Shown here: piece by piece, positions 5,415-6,365 of the stretch | Layout of the letters: each line of letters starts with the position of its first letter | Numbering within the stretch: position 1 is the first letter of the stretch | Source of the DNA: Anaeromyxobacter dehalogenans | GTDB lineage: Bacteria; Myxococcota_A; UBA9042; DTJE01 | Direction: 5' to 3' | Assembly (NCBI GenBank): GCA_020722625.1 | Contig: DYKK01000197.1 | Coordinates: 1 to 6,365, forward strand | DNA: 6,365 nt | Notes under the pieces: generated by a model | What the model saw: only the letters and a program-made list of their open reading frames with translations | What the model was told of the DNA's origin: nothing | The model's database searches: none | Translations under genes and position numbers: made by a program

Positions 5415-5759
5415 ATGATCCTCGGGCGCGTGATCGGTCAGGTGTGGGCCACGCGGAAGAACCCGTATCTGTCCGGGACGAAACTGCTCCTGGTGCGCCC
5501 CCTGGCCTGGTCCCTCCCCGACCACGACGGCGACCACCTGGTCGCGGTGGACCCGGTCGGGGCCGAAGTGGGTCAGGACGTGGTGGTCTGCCTGGGACTG
5601 CCCGCGCGCCGGGCCCTCGGAGACACGCGGTGCCCGGTCGAGGCGTCGGTCGCGGCGATCGTGGACCGAGTGGAGGTTTACCGGGACGCCTGCCGGGGCC
5701 CCCGTTTCCGCTTCCCCGCGGGCCGGACACCCGCCACCCTTCACGAGAGGGAGGGATGA
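5415..5759 (+). CDS. Bacterial microcompartment vertex protein 2 (BMC-P) with C-terminal extension
   Basis: A second EutN/CcmL-family protein, 114 residues long. It opens with ILGRVIGQVWATRKNPYLSG (2-21), has HLVAVDPVGAEVGQDVVVCLG (41-61) as signature and ends its core with VAAIVDRVEVY (79-89). The remaining 25 or so residues, Arg- and Pro-rich (RGPRFRFPAGR), go beyond the usual family core and may be a flexible tail on the shell surface. It is not an obvious amphipathic encapsulation helix. ATG at 5415 is chosen because the family core begins there and GGGGTGGAGG precedes it; a GTG at 5388 would add nine Gly-rich residues. It lies 33 bases after vertex gene 1 and overlaps vertex gene 3 (ATGA). 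Its first 20 residues are closer to vertex protein 3 (shared VWATRK) than to vertex protein 1. Confidence 0.88.
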   Translation: MILGRVIGQVWATRKNPYLSGTKLLLVRPLAWSLPDHDGDHLVAVDPVGAEVGQDVVVCLGLPARRALGDTRCPVEASVAAIVDRVEVYRDACRGPRFRFPAGRTPATLHEREG

Positions 5760-6046
5760 ACCGGGGCGTCGTCATCGGAGAGGTCTGGGCCACGCGCAAG
5801 GCCCCGAGGCTTGCGGACCGCAAGCTGCTGCTCGTGGCCCTGACCGGACACGACGGGCGCGGCGAGCGCTTTACGAATCGGGTCGTGGTCGCGGCCGACT
5901 GCCTGGACGCGGGGCCCGGGGACCGCGTGGTGGTCGCCTTCGGCAGCGGGGCGCGAAACGCGGTGAGCCCCGGCAGCCGGGACGTCCTCGTGGACGCGGC
6001 CGTGGTCCAGGTGATCGAGGGGGAGAGCGGTCTCCCTGGACCGTGA
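5756..6046 (+). CDS. Bacterial microcompartment vertex protein 3 (BMC-P)
   Basis: A third EutN/CcmL-family protein, compact at 96 residues. GVVIGEVWATRKAPRLADRK (4-23) is the opening strand and loop. NRVVVAADCLDAGPGDRVVV (41-60) and AFGSGARNAV (61-70) give the signature region, and VDAAVVQVIE (79-88) the closing strand. The GSGAR element is closer to the classical family form than in vertex proteins 1 and 2, while the signature loop reads DAG instead of GAG. ATG at 5756 overlaps the stop of vertex gene 2 by 4 bases, with GAGAGG 5 bases upstream; the longer open frame to the left is a shadow of vertex genes 1 and 2. It is the last recognisable gene before the window ends. The three proteins differ enough to suggest old duplications and separate roles rather than a recent tandem copy. 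Confidence 0.87.
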   Translation: MNRGVVIGEVWATRKAPRLADRKLLLVALTGHDGRGERFTNRVVVAADCLDAGPGDRVVVAFGSGARNAVSPGSRDVLVDAAVVQVIEGESGLPGP

Positions 6047-6055
6047 CCCACCCCG

Positions 6056-6079
6056 TGCCTGCACCTCTCCGAGCAGGCA
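6056..6079 (+). terminator. Small hairpin after the vertex-protein operon
   Basis: TGCCTGC (6056-6062) pairs with GCAGGCA (6073-6079) around a 10-base loop, 9 bases past the stop of the last vertex gene. No T run follows, so if it ends the operon it is not a standard intrinsic terminator; it may simply protect the 3' end. Confidence 0.35.
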
Positions 6080-6117
6080 TGGCGATATCGGCAGCAAGGG
6101 AGCGCGGTGGACGTGGC

Positions 6118-6255
6118 TCCGCCGCAACGCCCCGTTCCCCGCGTCCAACGTGGACCTGACACTGACAGAGGCTGCTGAAAAACAAAGACACGCAGAGGCC
6201 GCTGGATCCGCCGCGGCGCCCCGGCCCCGCGGCCAACGTGGTCCTGCCACTGACA
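6118..6255. repeat. Degenerate direct repeat, two copies of about 50 bp
   Basis: Copy 1 (6118-6167) and copy 2 (about 6207-6255) both run from TCCGCCGC through CCAACGTGG to CACTGACA, with several substitutions and small length differences. A shorter pair, GAGGCTGCTG (6168-6177) and GAGGCCGCTG (6195-6204), separates them, so the repeating unit is about 90 bp. No open frame with family similarity covers this area. It may be an intergenic repeat element or a decayed duplication. Confidence 0.6.
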
Positions 6256-6271
6256 CTGACACTGACACTGA
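6248..6271. repeat. CACTGA hexamer array (four perfect copies)
   Basis: Four contiguous CACTGA units lie at the end of the second long repeat copy. The first copy has a shorter version (CTGACACTGACA, 6156-6167), and an isolated CACTGA is at 6279-6284. Varying unit number between copies suggests slippage at this microsatellite. Confidence 0.85.
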
Positions 6272-6284
6272 ACCTGTCCACTGA

Positions 6285-6365
6285 ATTTGCCCTCTGTCAC
6301 GGCAGCGCCTGGAAGTCTGTGGTGATCTTGCAGATCGGTCGCGGGCGGCGCGAGCGGGGCTCGCG
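6285..6365. other. Right edge with no supportable gene
   Basis: No start codon with a Shine-Dalgarno or recognisable protein is visible. One minus-strand frame is open from the window edge to a TGA at 6297-6299 and would end in ICKITTDFQALP. This could be the C-terminus of a gene beyond the window, but 22 residues are too few to judge. Confidence 0.3.

Noticed and set aside
4728..5744. 338-codon minus-strand open frame opposite the vertex-protein operon
   Set aside because: It runs antisense to three genes with clear family motifs and itself shows only low-complexity composition.
6297..6365. Possible C-terminus of a minus-strand gene entering from the right edge
   Set aside because: Only 22 residues are visible and half of them are Arg/Pro-rich; nothing separates it from a chance open frame.

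Overview
The window is one end of a high-GC bacterial genome fragment. By hand count, coding DNA near position 4700 is about 72% GC. Purine-rich Shine-Dalgarno sequences and tight, overlapping genes point to a bacterium. The phylum cannot be fixed from these genes; GC-rich soil or sediment lineages such as Myxococcota, Acidobacteriota, Rokubacteria or Planctomycetota would all fit. No rRNA, tRNA, CRISPR array or transposase gene was found.

Left part (76-4126), minus strand: three genes read leftwards in what looks like one transcription unit. First is a CaCA-family (sodium/calcium exchanger-like) membrane protein. Its stop codon overlaps the start of an RsuA/RluB-type rRNA pseudouridine synthase. 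After an 83-base gap comes a YitJ-type fusion of homocysteine S-methyltransferase and methylenetetrahydrofolate reductase. The gap holds a GC hairpin and an extended -10 element, so the last gene may also be transcribed on its own. These are housekeeping functions: cation transport, rRNA modification and methionine/C1 metabolism.

Middle (4127-4560): a divergent intergenic region of about 430 bases, unusually rich in structure. It contains a possible near-leaderless promoter for the exchanger, a perfect 15-bp-stem palindrome beside that promoter's -35, three GGATTNN heptamers, a stem with a GNRA-type tetraloop, an AT-rich island (about 42% GC), a REP-like hairpin, a 12-bp direct repeat and a good sigma70-type promoter facing right.

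Right part (4561-6046), plus strand: a compact four-gene operon made of a small SRPBCC/START-like protein followed by three different bacterial microcompartment vertex proteins (BMC-P, EutN/CcmL family). Two of the three junctions are 4-base start/stop overlaps. No hexameric or trimeric shell gene (BMC-H/BMC-T) and no signature enzyme lies in the window. This operon is the most interesting part: either the edge of a microcompartment locus or a satellite vertex-protein operon whose shell proteins are encoded elsewhere.

Right edge (6047-6365): non-coding as far as can be seen, with a small hairpin after the last gene, a degenerate direct repeat of about 50 bp and a CACTGA hexamer array.
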